Shown piece by piece: positions 38,946 to 50,906 of a stretch of DNA of 64,000 nucleotides (the first letter of the stretch is position 1; each line of letters opens with the position of its first letter). The position numbers and the translations under genes are program-made. The notes under the pieces are model-generated. The model saw only the letters and a list, made by a program, of their open reading frames with translations, ran no database searches and was not told the origin of the DNA. The stretch comes from Andrena cerasifolii (Eukaryota; Arthropoda; Insecta; Hymenoptera; Andrenidae): assembly GCF_050908995.1 (NCBI RefSeq), contig NC_135121.1, positions 19,936,001 to 20,000,000 of the forward strand. Reading direction: 5' to 3'.

Positions 38946-41900
38946 AAGCCACCCTTAAAAAACGCATAACTTTTTTAAAATTAAAAAAGTTATGCGTTAT
39001 ATATATATCATATATATATATATATGATATATATATATATATCATATATATATATATGATGAAGCCACCCTTAAAAAACGCATAACTTTTTTAAAATTAA
39101 TCCGAACGATTTGAGTTTTTTTCAGAAGCTAGAAGGATTAATTTTAAAAAAAGTTATGCGTTATATATATATAGGTAAGATGAGTGTCTCAATTTCTGCT
39201 GATATCCTAATTTCTGCTCATTACGTATTTTTCTCATTATTACATGCGTTACGTTTCTACTATATTTTCAAGAAAATAATTCTAAATTATTTAAACATTT
39301 ACACAAGTATTGCACGGGCTTGGGGCAATACATATACATTTAATTACAAATTACCAACAGTTAAACATCTCGAAATATCTTTCTTAAATAGTTTTCCAAT
39401 TGGTTGGTTTATTATTAAAGAATCAATCGACTACTCTGGAAATTTTGATCGCAAACAAATTTTTTACACCCTCCTCATGACGAGTTACCTCTTAAATCAG
39501 CAGAGACTGGGACATTCACCTTACTCGCTGTTTAGGCGCGTTAAAAGCGTTTACTCGTAGTATCGAAACAATCGAGCACTTGTAGGTAGATACGCTTGAA
39601 GTTACTGGGCATCCTTTTACCAGCGACATGACTTTACAAACAAACACGATCAGTTTCCACCGACGAAATTATGGAAACGCATTCCACCGAATGAACGTCG
39701 ACGATTAACTCGATGCTTTCTCCTTATGCAGACTAAACAAGAAGATACTCCTAATATTTGGGGTGAGCGTCGTTGTAATCTTAGCTCTGATCGTAGCGAT
39801 AATAATCGTTTTCGTCACAAATCACTCAGAGAATGCCGGCGACGCGAGCAGTCCCGGAAATTTCGGAGAGTACACGAAGGTAATCTATTGAAAGTAGATA
39901 AATGGTCGATAGCGCATACGGGATAGATAGTTGACTAAAGTTCGTCTATTTCCGCTCGAGCAACGTCGCTACTATTACGCATACATGCGTACGTACACGT
40001 CGCGTATACGCTGTATATATTCGCTGTGGCGTCCCTGCTGGAGCTGCCAGTTAGAACCGCATTAAAAATTTTAAATCCGGATCGATGCGGTTTTCTTCCC
40101 GTAAATTCCAGATCGAACCCGATGAAATATTTTCTATCGGTTTCAAACCGGATATGCGTGTAAAAATCTTGACGGTACGCATCCCGTGAATTATTTGCTC
40201 TGCCAATCCGGATCGCGACGGACTCGAAAGAGCCTGTGGCATTTCCAGATTGAATCCGTAAGATTTTTGATCCGCAATTTCAGATACGAAACTTCCGGGT
40301 TTATACAAATGGCAATTCCTGATAGAAATTGATAAATTTCGCACATGCAAATCCTGTTTCATCCATCGATCTGGATATCCGCATTGAACCGGATTCGTTT
40401 TTGAACTGGCAGAAATCACTGCTTGAAAATCCAGGTAGTACCGCATTGAACCAGATAGATCCAGTTGAAAATTCAACGCGGTTCTAACTGGCTGTTCCAG
40501 CAGGGGTGAGTAACAATTTTTGGATTGAGAATGATTTGCTGATGGCTCGATCGGCGGTCTGTTTGCCAGGGTGCGGTGTCCACGAACGGGCAGGAGTGCG
40601 CACAGATCGGTGCCGACATCCTTGCCAAAGATGGGTCGGCGGTGGACGCAGCGATAGCTGCGCTCTTGTGCGAGGGGGTCGCGTCTTTGCACAGGTACGC
40701 TTCAGCAGCTCTGTTTGTCCGTGTAGGTACCTCACGGTCTTTCTTAAACAATAACGCAGCTATAATCGCAAACTGTTCTCCTTCGAACCAAAGTATGGGT
40801 CTAGGCGGTGGATTCCTAATGACCATTTGGGACGCCCGAACAAAAACTGCGGATTACCTGGACGCACGAGAGACAGCCCCGTCCGGCGCACACGAGGACA
40901 TGTTCGGAGGTGACGCCAAATTGGCTATGTACGGTGCGTGATTATTTCTCTGGAAGACAAACATTGCTACTTGTATTGACAAGGGGACCTTCAGGTTCGG
41001 CAATTTCAGAAAAAAATTATAGTTAAGGGGAGCTTTCGATCTAGAGCCCAACAAAAATAGGTGAGTTTTAGGAATTAATTCAAGGAAAACTACTCTGTAT
41101 AATTTAATGGGATTTTTTGCATTGTATTAAGGATGTATTAAGTTATAGAAATATATTTTTTGTTTTATAATTAATCATTGCAGACGGCACTGGAGAGTCG
41201 TTAAAGTCAAGGCGTCGAAAAATTCATCCAAATCGGTGGGACCTGTATCTCCAAAAGTTACTATCCGATTCGACTGAAACTTTTCTTATTTTGAAGAATA
41301 TACTTCTGGCTAGGGAGGAAACCAGAACAAATTGCAAAAATAACGTTTTTTTTAGAAAATAACGACACTTGAAGTTTGAAATCACTTTTTCCCTATATTT
41401 TTCACACTTTCAACGGCTTTGAAAAATATAAATTATCAATTTTTTGTATTTTTCTCTGGTATCCTTCCTAGCCAGAAGTATATTCTTCAAAATAAAAAAA
41501 GTTTCAGTCGAATCGGATAATAACTTTTGGAAATACAGGTCCCGCCGTTTTGAGAACACTGTTTCGAGAAAAACGCGTTTAAAATGCTGAACATTCGCAA
41601 AATGAAATAAAAAAAAATCGACTTTTAGACCGGAACCTCCCCTTAAAGGTCTGCACTCTGACATTAATTTCTCAAAGCAGTAAGACGCACTTTTCAGCCA
41701 AATTCGAGGAAATCGATTTTGAAAAATTCCGAGCTCCCTTATCTACAGGGTGTTCCTCTACCTATGGTCAATACTCTAGGAGGTGATTTAACAGGCAAAA
41801 ATAAGACGAAAATCAAGAGTAACGAAATTTCGGTAAAGGCTTCGTTTTCGAAAAAATTCACTTTGAATTTCACCTAAACGGGCGTGCATCGTAGGCGCTC

Positions 41901-44821
41901 GAGGGGCACGCGCTTACGATGCACGCGTGTTTAGGTAAAATTCCAAGTCAACTTTCTGGAATTTGGCTTAAAAGCGCGCCTTACTGCTTCGGGAAATTAA
42001 TATCGGAGTGAAGAGCTTCGCGTACGCTAAGTATCAAATTTTTCTGAAATTACCAAACCTGAAGGTCCCCTTGCGAGACGAGTATGCAACTATCCACGCA
42101 TTATCGACAGGTGGCTTGGCGGTCGCTGTGCCGGGTGAACTCCGCGGCTACTGGGAAGCGCACCAAAAGTACGGTAAACTGCCATGGTCCGACTTATTCC
42201 TGCCAACCATTTCCCTTTGCGCCACTGGCTCCCGCGTCAACAACTATCTGGCCGCGTATTTGGCCAACAAGGAGCTGATGATAAAGAAGGAGGGCTCGTT
42301 AGCCGAAATCCTGATAAACCCTGCCACCAACTCCACGTGGAAGGTGAACGCGCTAATATTCATGCTTATGCTTACACCGCTATGCGCTATCTACTCGCGC
42401 GTACGCGCAGCATTAACCTTTAGAGGGCCGGGATTTTCTCGTTGAAATTGTAAATTTTATTTACTTAAAATTCATGCATACATACCACCAGAATTGGCCG
42501 GCAAAGTATCGAAATTCTTAGGTGGCCGCTGCAGTCGCCAGCCCGGCCCTCTAAAGGTTAAGAATGCTGATAACGACGGGATGGAATGATTGACTGTTAG
42601 GTAGACGATAGGATAAAGAGGCCACAGTTAGCCAAGACGTTAGAATTGATCGCAAAGCATGGACCTGACATATTTTACAATGGCAGCATGGGCGACCAGC
42701 TGGTGGACGAGATTAAAGGCTTCAATGGTATCATCAACAAGGAAGATCTACGAAATTACAGGTTTGCTGGATCTACTACTCGTTGGTACGCGCGGAAACG
42801 TCCGTATAACCGAGGCACGCGAGAGAGAAACGGAATAACGAGGGGGGGGAATTAATCGTAGAGTGAAGTGGGACAAACCGATCGAGGCAAAAATCGGGGA
42901 CCTGACCATGTATACCGCACCGCCACCGGGTTCCGGGGCAATTCTCACTTTCATTATGAATATTCTCCATGGACTGCTACCGACCAGCGATAAGAACCTC
43001 ATGTGGCAACGTTTCGTCGAAACGTTCAAATGGGGATACGCCAGGAGGACCGAGCTCGCCGATCCTGATTATGTGCCGAATGTCGGTGAGTCGGCGATTC
43101 GCATTATCGTACAGTCATCCGTACATCGTAATAGTAGGCAAGAAGTATGTACAGTCTTTGGGACGTTGCGATAAGCGGCTTACGAATCTAGACATCGTAT
43201 TGTCACGTTGCGTAACCACATTTTCAGATAAAACTCCGCGATAACTGAAAGCTAGTAATAGACTTAATTGCTTGAAAAGTAACGCGCGTCGGACAGATTG
43301 ACGGGACACTCGCGATAAACGATTGCTATTAAACTAACGTAATGAAAAATTGCTGGACACTATCGTCATGGTCGATTAAACGGCTCCGCGTTCATTCTAT
43401 TTAACTCTGCTATTTTATAAAAAGCGCCGACGCCTGTTACGTTGCGAGTTCGGCGACGAGGCACGAGCAATTCACGCAACGAGAGTAAAATGCTGGCCAC
43501 GACCGAGGGCGATGGTGGCTTGGCCTCCTGAGCTCCGCCGTAAAATCAATTTCCAACCATCTATTTCTGTAGATACGATAGTGAATAACTTGACGTCTCC
43601 CGATTACGCGAGTATCATTCGAAAGCGAATCAGAGACGACGAAACGAACAACGATCCAAAGTATTATGGTGCTGTCACGGTTACGCCGGAGGATTCAGGA
43701 ACCTCTCACGTATCTGTCCTCGCTCCCGATGGTTCGGCCGTGTCGGTAACCTCGACCATAAATCAGGTGTACGTTTTAGGTGCAGACTTTTCAGATTGGC
43801 GGGAAGAGATGCGGATAACCTTTTCCTCCTAACGTTCTTTTTATATTCGATAGTTTCGGCGCGATGATACGCTCGAGATCCACCGGGATAATATTCAACG
43901 ACGAAATGGACGACTTCAGTTCCCCGAATATAACTAATGGATTCGATTTACCTGCTTCGCCGGCGAATTTCATCCGTCCTGGAAAGAGACCTATGAGCTC
44001 CATGAGTCCGACGATAGTCGTAAGTGTCGTAAGTGGGGAATTCTAATCCCGGGATCGTAATCCCGAATGTTCTTTCGCTTTCACTTTCATATTTTTCAGT
44101 TCGTAAACTAATTTACGTTTTTAAGAATTCTCGAAATCCCGGCAGTTTTAGAATCGAAAAAACAGCCGGGATCCTGGGATTGAATTCCCTAGTCGTAAGC
44201 GTATCAGTAGCGGTTAGACAGAAGATACACGCATTCCATTCATTCCAACGTCCCTTTACCCCCTTTTATTTATGAAACTCCTACACGAGTGCGCGTTTCT
44301 TGAAATCCATTAAAACCGTTCAAGTGCGGCACAACTGTCACGGAAACATCGCGTATCGACGCGACGGCAGTAAAACTTTACAGTCCTTTTACGTAATTTC
44401 TAGATTGACGAGAAGAGAACTGTTCGTTTGGTGATCGGTGCTGCGGGCGGAACTAAAATTACAACAGGAGTCGCTATTGGAATGGTATTGAACCTTTGGT
44501 CAGGATACAATATAAAACGAGCACTGGATGCACTTAGAATTCATCATCAGGTGAGTATGACTGCGAGACCTGATGATTGTCCAATGTTGTTGTTGAGCAC
44601 GCAATAGAGAGGGCATATGTACAAAATTCCAGCTATTTCCAATGACCGTACAGAACGAGAAGGGATTTTCTCCGGACGTGCTAAGTTATTTATCAAGCAT
44701 CGGACATAACGTTACTACATTTTCGGGAATCGGCAGCGCCATTACAGCTGTGACCAAAGAACACGGCAAAATATTTGCCTGCTCGGACTATCGTAGGGAA
44801 GGAAGAACCGCTGGATTTTAA
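36252..44821 (+). CDS. Gamma-glutamyltransferase (glutathione hydrolase)
   Basis: Exons: 36252-36259 (ATGATCAG, proposed), 39732-39879, 40570-40694, 40794-40933, 42078-42343, 42601-42761, 42862-43085, 43573-43768, 43854-44019, 44404-44550, 44633-44821 (TAA); 589 residues in one frame. Architecture: short cytosolic N-terminus, one membrane anchor (ILLIFGVSVVVILALIVAII), then the luminal/extracellular enzyme. Motifs: GAVSTNGQECAQIG, MGLGGGFLMT, LDARETAP (substrate-binding Arg), GGLAVAVPGELRGYW, the autocleavage site DSGT-SHVSVLA with catalytic Thr near 401, STINQVFGA, NDEMDDFSSP, the SSM pair and GAAGGTKITT. Known role: cleaves the gamma-glutamyl bond of glutathione; Ntn-hydrolase matured by self-cleavage. 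Key residues are present, so it should be active. Exon 1 is inferred from phase and peptide only (about 0.5). Several introns carry MITEs. Confidence 0.9.
36260..39731. other. Proposed GGT intron 1
   Basis: If the eight-base first coding exon is right, this 3.5-kb stretch is an intron. I see no other gene in it. 36.6-37.95 kb is plain AT-rich sequence without recognisable repeats. 37986-39180 is the transposon complex listed separately. An open frame at 39111-39560 has repeat-derived AT-rich content and no recognisable domain. Confidence 0.4.
37986..39175. mobile_element. Tc1/mariner-like foldback remnant with TA microsatellites
   Basis: The left end reads ACAGTGGCGAGCAAAAGTAT after TATAT, a Tc1-like end type. 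Its arm (about 37986-38115, including AGTTTACACCTGAC) is inverted at about 38830-38920, making a long palindrome. The right terminus is lost in TA repeats (38917-38941). A segment GCCACCCTTAAAAAACGCAT then occurs twice more in direct orientation (about 38947 and 39063) between TA tracts, plus inverted pieces up to about 39175. The structure suggests repeated recombination or nested insertion. No transposase remains. Confidence 0.6.
40033..40505. mobile_element. Inverted-repeat element in GGT intron 2
   Basis: The left end CCCTGCTGGAGCTGCCAGTT and the right end AACTGGCTGTTCCAGCAGGG are inverted copies continuing to AGAACCGC. The interior is rich in CCGGAT/ATCCGG-type short palindromes. No clear target duplication and no coding capacity, so the superfamily is open. 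Confidence 0.7.
40980..42073. mobile_element. Nested inverted-repeat element in GGT intron 4
   Basis: The ends CAAGGGGACCTTCAGGTT and its complement AACCTGAAGGTCCCCTTG bound 1,094 bp. Inside, a segment around 41210-41340 is inverted at about 41450-41560 (TTCAAAATAAAA/AAGTTTCAGTCGAATCGGAT type blocks). A hairpin around CGATGCACGCGTGTTTAGGT lies at about 41875-41935. An ACAGGGTGTTCC phrase near 41753 recurs in insect repeats. The structure looks like an element that received a second one. No coding capacity. Confidence 0.7.
42417..42557. mobile_element. piggyBac-type MITE, 141 bp, in GGT intron 5
   Basis: The inverted ends CCTTTAGAGGGCCGGG and CCCGGCCCTCTAAAGG are flanked directly by TTAA on both sides (42413-42416 and 42558-42561). 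TTAA target duplication with CCY-starting ends is the piggyBac signature. It accounts for about half of the 257-bp intron. Confidence 0.8.
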
Positions 44822-45465
44822 GCGATTACGTACCGTTTGCTCTTTGTTATCCTCCGATAGGCGAACGTGTAAGCATGTAACGAAAATCAGTCGGAACAGG
44901 AACATCAGATGGATCATCTTGACCGTCCGATTCGGTTTATAGACAGTGAACATTAGGCCAGCAACGTTAATCGGTAGGAGTTCGATAAATATGCTGATAT
45001 GCTTCCGAATACGTCATTACAAATTACAAAGTATCCTTTCCGCATCCGTCGAATTAGTATTACGAAAAGTATTAGTAGAATAGACCAGATAAGTTTTACG
45101 ATGTACAAAAAGGTAAACGAAACAAGTCTTGAATGATCTATGACAAGCGACAAGTTACATAGCGAGCGAAAACTTTTCAGACGCGCAGATTATTTATACA
45201 CTACCTTAAGCATAGCATTAAGTGTGATCGTTCTATCGCGAGAGTGCTAGTCTAAGTATCATCTGTACCTAATATTCTTCTACCGTTAACCGTATTATAT
45301 AAAAATAGTTTATTTCTAACGAGATATTTATAAAGTTTGGTTAAACCGTAAGTACAAATAATACAATACTCTGTATGAGCTCAATCTTACTTCGTTTATA
45401 ATTACCTTCATTACTTGCTGCATCCGTTTTTAGACCGAATTAAATAACATCGCGATAAATTAACA
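44822..45465. other. Convergent intergenic region (GGT / XPG)
   Basis: 644 bp between the two stop codons. AT-rich, with no coding content seen; it must hold both 3' untranslated ends. Confidence 0.4.
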
Positions 45466-48400
45466 CTACGAACTCGCACTATCGCTTTCTGAAAGTCCAG
45501 CTTTGTCTTTCACTTTTCTTACGCAGCGTTTCACTTTTTTCGTTTTATTCAATCCCTTCTTCGATTTCCTCAGTACTTCGATAGCGTGCAATTTTTTCTT
45601 CAGAGAGTTCGCCTTATCCTTTTCTCTTTGCGGTATGTGTTCCTCGATATTTGTATCGCTCCCAACGATAACGTTCAACGTGCTAGGATTATCAGATTCA
45701 ATTACACTCTGCGGACTCGTCGATTCCTTTTTCTGCTGGCTCGACGATTCCCTTTTCTTTTTCCGGCTTTCATTCGCAGACTTCCGTTTCGTTCTAATAC
45801 TCTGTACTTGCGTACTTTCCGCAATTCCAGAGTCGTCTGGATTTTTGTTATTCAACCTCTGCACAGCTTTCTGAACTCGCTTGCTCATAGTCATTTCGAT
45901 CGGCTTTGGAACAACTTGCAATTTGAAGTAGGTATCTATCAATTTTTGATTTTGTTTTTCTTCTAATCTCTTCAAAACCGGTGCCATAATTTCATCAAAT
46001 TTCAGTTTGGTCCAGCCGAATTTCTGTTTCGCGTAATTCGATAAAATCATCGTGTTAGGTTTGCCCCAAGTGAAACCCTCTTTCGATTCGTCCACCTCGG
46101 GGAAAAGGTATGCTTGTACAACGGCTTGGCTCGGGAATCCTATGTACAAAAAAAAAAAAAAACAGCAAACAAATCGCGTATGGCCTATATAAAAATAAGG
46201 ATTAATCTCATATACCTTTATGAACTTCTAAGTTTTGCACTTTATTTCGCAGCGTGGTTCTTCCAGGTCCCGCGACTCTCCCGCTCTTCATCCACCAACA
46301 GAAGTTTGTCAAACCCTGCAATAAATCGTCTCCTTCCGAGGGAAAGGCTGCCAATATTTCTAAGGCAGTGACGGGCCCAATTCCTGTTAAACCCACAGTA
46401 TAGTCGCTACCAACTAAAAGGGCGAGTCGTATCATTTCATTTCGCGTTAGTTCTGGAAAAAAATGGTACGCTTTATTCCGAACTTTTGAATTCGTCTTTT
46501 GAATCGTCTTTCTTCCTTGCCCAAGAGAAGGCTATCAGACTTACTGAAATGATGCTGTATGTCGCAAAGACGATATTGAAGAACTTTCTTGTTGTTGTCG
46601 AAGAAATTTTTATAAACGCATTGTCCGCCAAACAGCCAAATGTCTGAATCGTCTGTAATTGTACCATCGGTGAGGTGAACTTGTTCCAAATATGCGCATT
46701 GTGCCTCTGCTTCCATGGGCGCAACAACGTACGGTATACCGAATAATCGTAATAGCTCCTGTCGATAAATTACACCGTCTATATTTTATGGGAAACATGA
46801 CGTTATCCTATCTAACGTTAACACGACACTGTACCTGAGCTTCGACGCGTATACGCTCAGAAATGTTAATACCTTGACGCTCTAGTTTGCCAATGTTTGC
46901 CATTAGCTCAGTTTGTTCATCCTCCAGTCGTGCCTACAAGCAAAATCTATTATGTATCTGACTTACACTTAAAGATAGACCTCGCATAGAATTTACGTAT
47001 GTACTTTTAAAGTTAACAGTTCCTCGTCGGTCACTGGTATAGGACTTATTCTCCTGGGATCAGTAGGAATGTTCACGCGCGTAATCTCTGCGCTACTCGT
47101 TTCAGAATCAATTCCAATCTCTACGTTCTTTGTCTCTATTGGTTCAGTTTTCTCTTGTTGCGTGCTCGTATCTTTAATATCTGTATCGTTCTCTGTAGAC
47201 TGTACTTCAACATTATCCATTCCCGTTGCATTCAGCAATTCCTTACCCTCAACTTTGTCTGCCACAACTTCTCCCATCGGTTTTTCCGAAATCACTTTAT
47301 CTTGCATCTCTTGACGATCGGGAAAGCTTTTCACCGATTTTTCCGGATTCTCGCTGGACGACGATACATTTTGAGACGTTTCCACATTCGATCCATTGTC
47401 TGACACCTCAAATACGTCGGCAAACATGTCATTTTCCATGGCCTGATTAGATTCAAATGTTATTTCAATAGCTCGTGGCAAAGCGGTTTTACTAACAGCA
47501 GTGTCTATAACTGGTATCGGTACATCTTCTATTTCTATGAAATCATCGGAATCCGAATCTGTTGAACTCACTACTGTTACTTCCGTTGATTCCACTGGCT
47601 TGTTACTTGAAATATTTGAAGCTGCAACAGGTGGCAAGTTGATATTCGATTCAGTGTTTGACTCGGCCGATGCCGTCTTTGATGTAGGAAACGATTTTAT
47701 TGCGTCCATGGAGTCAACTATCTCAAAGACTTTGTCATCCTTGGACGTTGAAGCAGACTGCTGCATATCCAATCCGTTATCTGTATTCTCGCAATTTGGT
47801 GTTTCAAAAGACACCTTTGATAATAATGGTTTCAAGATGTTTTTAGTATCTTTAAAAGCTTCCTTTTTATTTTGTTCAAGAAGCGTAATAATCTGTTTCT
47901 CTGTTAATCCGCTATACTCGAGCATGTATGCTAACGCAGGATTCATATTGTGTTTGCCGAAATACTTTTTGGATAAAGGTTGCGATTCGTTCAATTCTAT
48001 TTCCGTTTCTGAATCACTACTCGTGTCCATGTACAGTTGGGAACTACTCGTAGTAGGTATTTCAACATCGCTGCCCCAATCGTCATCGAACTCATATTCA
48101 TTTATATCTTCGCAAATTGGTACAGCTTTGCTGGACTCAGCTACAGGCTCGTCTGTTTCGTTTATAGTATCCAGAGCATCTTTATTCTTTGAATTCACAT
48201 CGTTGCTGCTGTTCTTAAAGTACGCATTTTTATCTGCAACATAGAATGCACAACAATTGGGAGATAGTCCGGTATCGGTTTAGAAAAATGAGAAGAACTA
48301 TGACGCACCACTGATATAAATTAATCTAGTTGTACTGTCTCCGGCAATCCGATAATCACAATCACGATCGCTCGTAGCTATACCCTGCTCGGTTAATAAT

Positions 48401-49570
48401 TTATCTAATTCATCCAACGTGAGCGTTTTCCCTCCCATTTCTTTTTCCGCAGACTCTAAACTCTGTTGAACTAATCTACGCTTTAGCAAACGTTTCATTT
48501 GGAAGCCAGAAAATTCGTGCGTCTCATCAGGCATCTCGTGTAAACGGCCCCAGGAGTTTTGTTTCCTTGTTTCCTTGAGATCCGTAAGAATATCGTAGCG
48601 CACATCGGCTGGTAAACCTTTAAATTCGGCACTAGCCACATTTACATTATGAATGTTTCCAACCCATTTCGTTTGTTTCCGTGGACTGCATTCCGAAGAC
48701 GAATCAGATTCGTAGTCGTCGCTAATACTTAATTCGGCTTTGCTCGTGCTCGGCATGTCTGGCAACTTAAACATGTCGTCCACGGTCTTGCCTTGCAACT
48801 TTAAAACTATTTCGGCAGAGCTATTTGTAGCGTTTTGGTCCTCTGGATTGAGAACTGTTTTCACGGTAGAATGCTTTAATAAGTTATTGATTAATTCTGT
48901 CCTCATCTGTTGGGCCTTATTCTTGGCCATACACTTCTGCTTCCTGCGTAAGGCCTGTGAATGGAAAAGAATGAGAGCCTCGTTTCTCACTACCTGGTTC
49001 CCACAGCAAGCTAATTATGTACAGACAATATTAAAGCCGAGATAAAAGTACAGTTTTGCTCGTACGAACATACGCATAGTTGTTGTTTAGAAAGTTAAAT
49101 TAAATAGAATTCGTTAACTCGAGTTATAAGGAAAAGGTATTTTCATATTTTCTATCTTCTGAGAAATCTTCGATAGAGATCTATAAACAACAGGATAGAT
49201 TTTTCTGGAATAAATATTTACAATTGTGTCCTTCTTAAGCAATGGTACGCCTCCATCAAAAACAAACACCGGCTTGATTTTATAATACAGAAGCTTGCAT
49301 ATTCTGCTGAACAATCCAATAAGATGCGCGTTAGGTTTGGGGTTGCCAAAGCGATCTTGATATCCTTGTAATACTTGATGGATCCAGATAGATATATCTA
49401 CGCGAATAAAAATTGTGTTGATTTTAATCAAAACGAACATTTATAAAACCGTAAATATAAGAAGATAAACATAGGCAATTACCAATGGCTAAGACTTTTC
49501 CTTCGAGCGTCTCCAAGGGAACTTGCTTTCCCGTTGCGTCAAGTAAACGCCAAAGACCATAAACACCCAT
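45466..49570 (-). CDS. mus201: XPG/ERCC5 structure-specific endonuclease (mus201 orthologue)
   Basis: Eight exons in 5' to 3' order: 49570-49483, 49397-49222, 48954-48309, 48233-47005, 46933-46835, 46758-46545, 46452-46216, 46139-45466 (TAA), giving 1,120 residues. Domains: XPG-N nuclease half (MGVYGLWRLL, AIDISIW, FVFDGGVPLLKK) at residues 1-90; a long acidic Ser-rich spacer (about 90-710); XPG-I half (YVVAPMEAEAQCAYLEQ, TDDSDIWLFG); helix-hairpin-helix (LLVGSDYTVGLTGIGPVTALEIL); and a basic C-terminus with a PIP-box-like QKLIDTYFKL. The catalytic Asp and Glu residues are present. Known role: 3' incision in nucleotide excision repair, with TFIIH. The split N/I layout with a long spacer separates it from FEN1 and EXO1. 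Head to head with Su(H), 3.7 kb apart. Confidence 0.95.
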
Positions 49571-50882
49571 TATGTCCTTTGAGAAACCTACAAAACCGCA
49601 TATTTCATGAAAAAAGTATGCGCAAACAACATAGTATACCGGTAACACTGGATCCACAAAAAATGGGAGCTCAAAATTTAAAGAAGCGTAAGCCTGCTTA
49701 AATTTCCAAAGAGAACAAACTTTTCGAAAGTTATCTTCAATTATTCATAACCTAAATACTGAGTAGACACTTAAGCACAATAACTTATTAAACACCTAAT
49801 GCTTAGACAAACACCTAGTTTTACTTACTGCTGTTTCATATCCCAGTGTTTCCATACAAGCCACTAACTTCACTGCTTTATGTTACATTAAGAAGCATCT
49901 CCTCGTGCGAACTCTTGTACGAATCGGAATCGACATCACACTGCACCACACCGTGCCGATCAGCTGATTGCAGAAACAATAGGTTCGAACCAATTCGGAC
50001 GCGACGTTAAGCGCGCTCGCGACATTTGCACGATTTGCACTCGCAGAGTGCGGGAGTGCAACTTTTCAAACCATTCAGCTTGTAGGTTCTTCACTGACTG
50101 AAAACACGGGGATTATTAAATAACATATATTGCTAAGTAGATGCCAGAGTCGTGCGAATTTACAATTCGCTTCACTAGGTATTTTGCATTTATTAATGAT
50201 GCCCTACTTTCATCGTAACCGCTTTCGTAAAATGACATATCCACGTTTAGAATACTGATTATCCCTTAACGCATATAAGTATAATGTAACTTCACCGAGT
50301 TATCCAAACATTAGGAGTTCAAGTACAGCATCTTTTCTTCAATATTATATATAATTAAAGTTATGAAACTTCTTTACACCAGATTTCGTGCATAAAATCG
50401 ATGTATCTGAATATATTAATAAAAAATCGATAGTTTTATATTTGATTCTTATATTATAGTGATTCGAGAACGAATAACATATATATATAGTTTACTTAAA
50501 AAAATTCGCGTGCAAAAAACAATCCAGCGATATTTCGTATAAAGCCCGCGAATAGGTGAGTAAAAAATGTCAATAGATTTTGAAAAAAATTGTTAGAAAA
50601 TTGAAGTATGATTTCCGATGGGCATGAAATAAAAAGTACACCAAGTACCTGGAACGTTAATTTGCCTATCACGCATTCGTCCTATATTACGCAGTATCAG
50701 GCTTTTGGTCAATTGTGTGACTCGTCTACAAATACGTAACATATAAAGCATGAACTGTACTTGTGTACGTACCTCGTGTACTGCACGCGCTTGTACACAC
50801 TACACACTCATAGCCGCCCATGATGTTATATATCGTATCGTCATCATCAGAGAAGTGAAGTGAGGTAGAGGCCACCCACTCT

Positions 50883-50906
50883 TTCCCACAGCAGGTTTTT
50901 CCCACG
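50883..50906 (-). promoter_or_regulatory. Two adjacent Su(H) consensus sites
   Basis: TTCCCACA (50883-50890) and TTCCCACG (50899-50906), read on the minus strand as TGTGGGAA and CGTGGGAA. Both fit the CSL/Su(H) consensus YGTGRGAA exactly. They are in the same orientation, 16 bp apart start to start, 2.3 kb upstream of the Su(H) start codon. The orientation differs from the inverted SPS pair of Notch targets. Function is inference. Confidence 0.45.

Noticed and set aside
39111..39560. 149-codon plus-strand frame before GGT
   Set aside because: It begins inside transposon sequence, has AT-rich codons and no known motif, and contains no phase-compatible junction to GGT exon 2 that I could find.
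47501..48244. 247-codon plus-strand frame opposite the XPG spacer
   Set aside because: Ser/Phe-rich mirror of an acidic, Ser-rich coding exon whose sense frame is fixed by its splice phases.
49980..49992. tRNA B-box-like GGTTCGAACC
   Set aside because: No matching A box, acceptor stem or T-run terminator at tRNA spacing.
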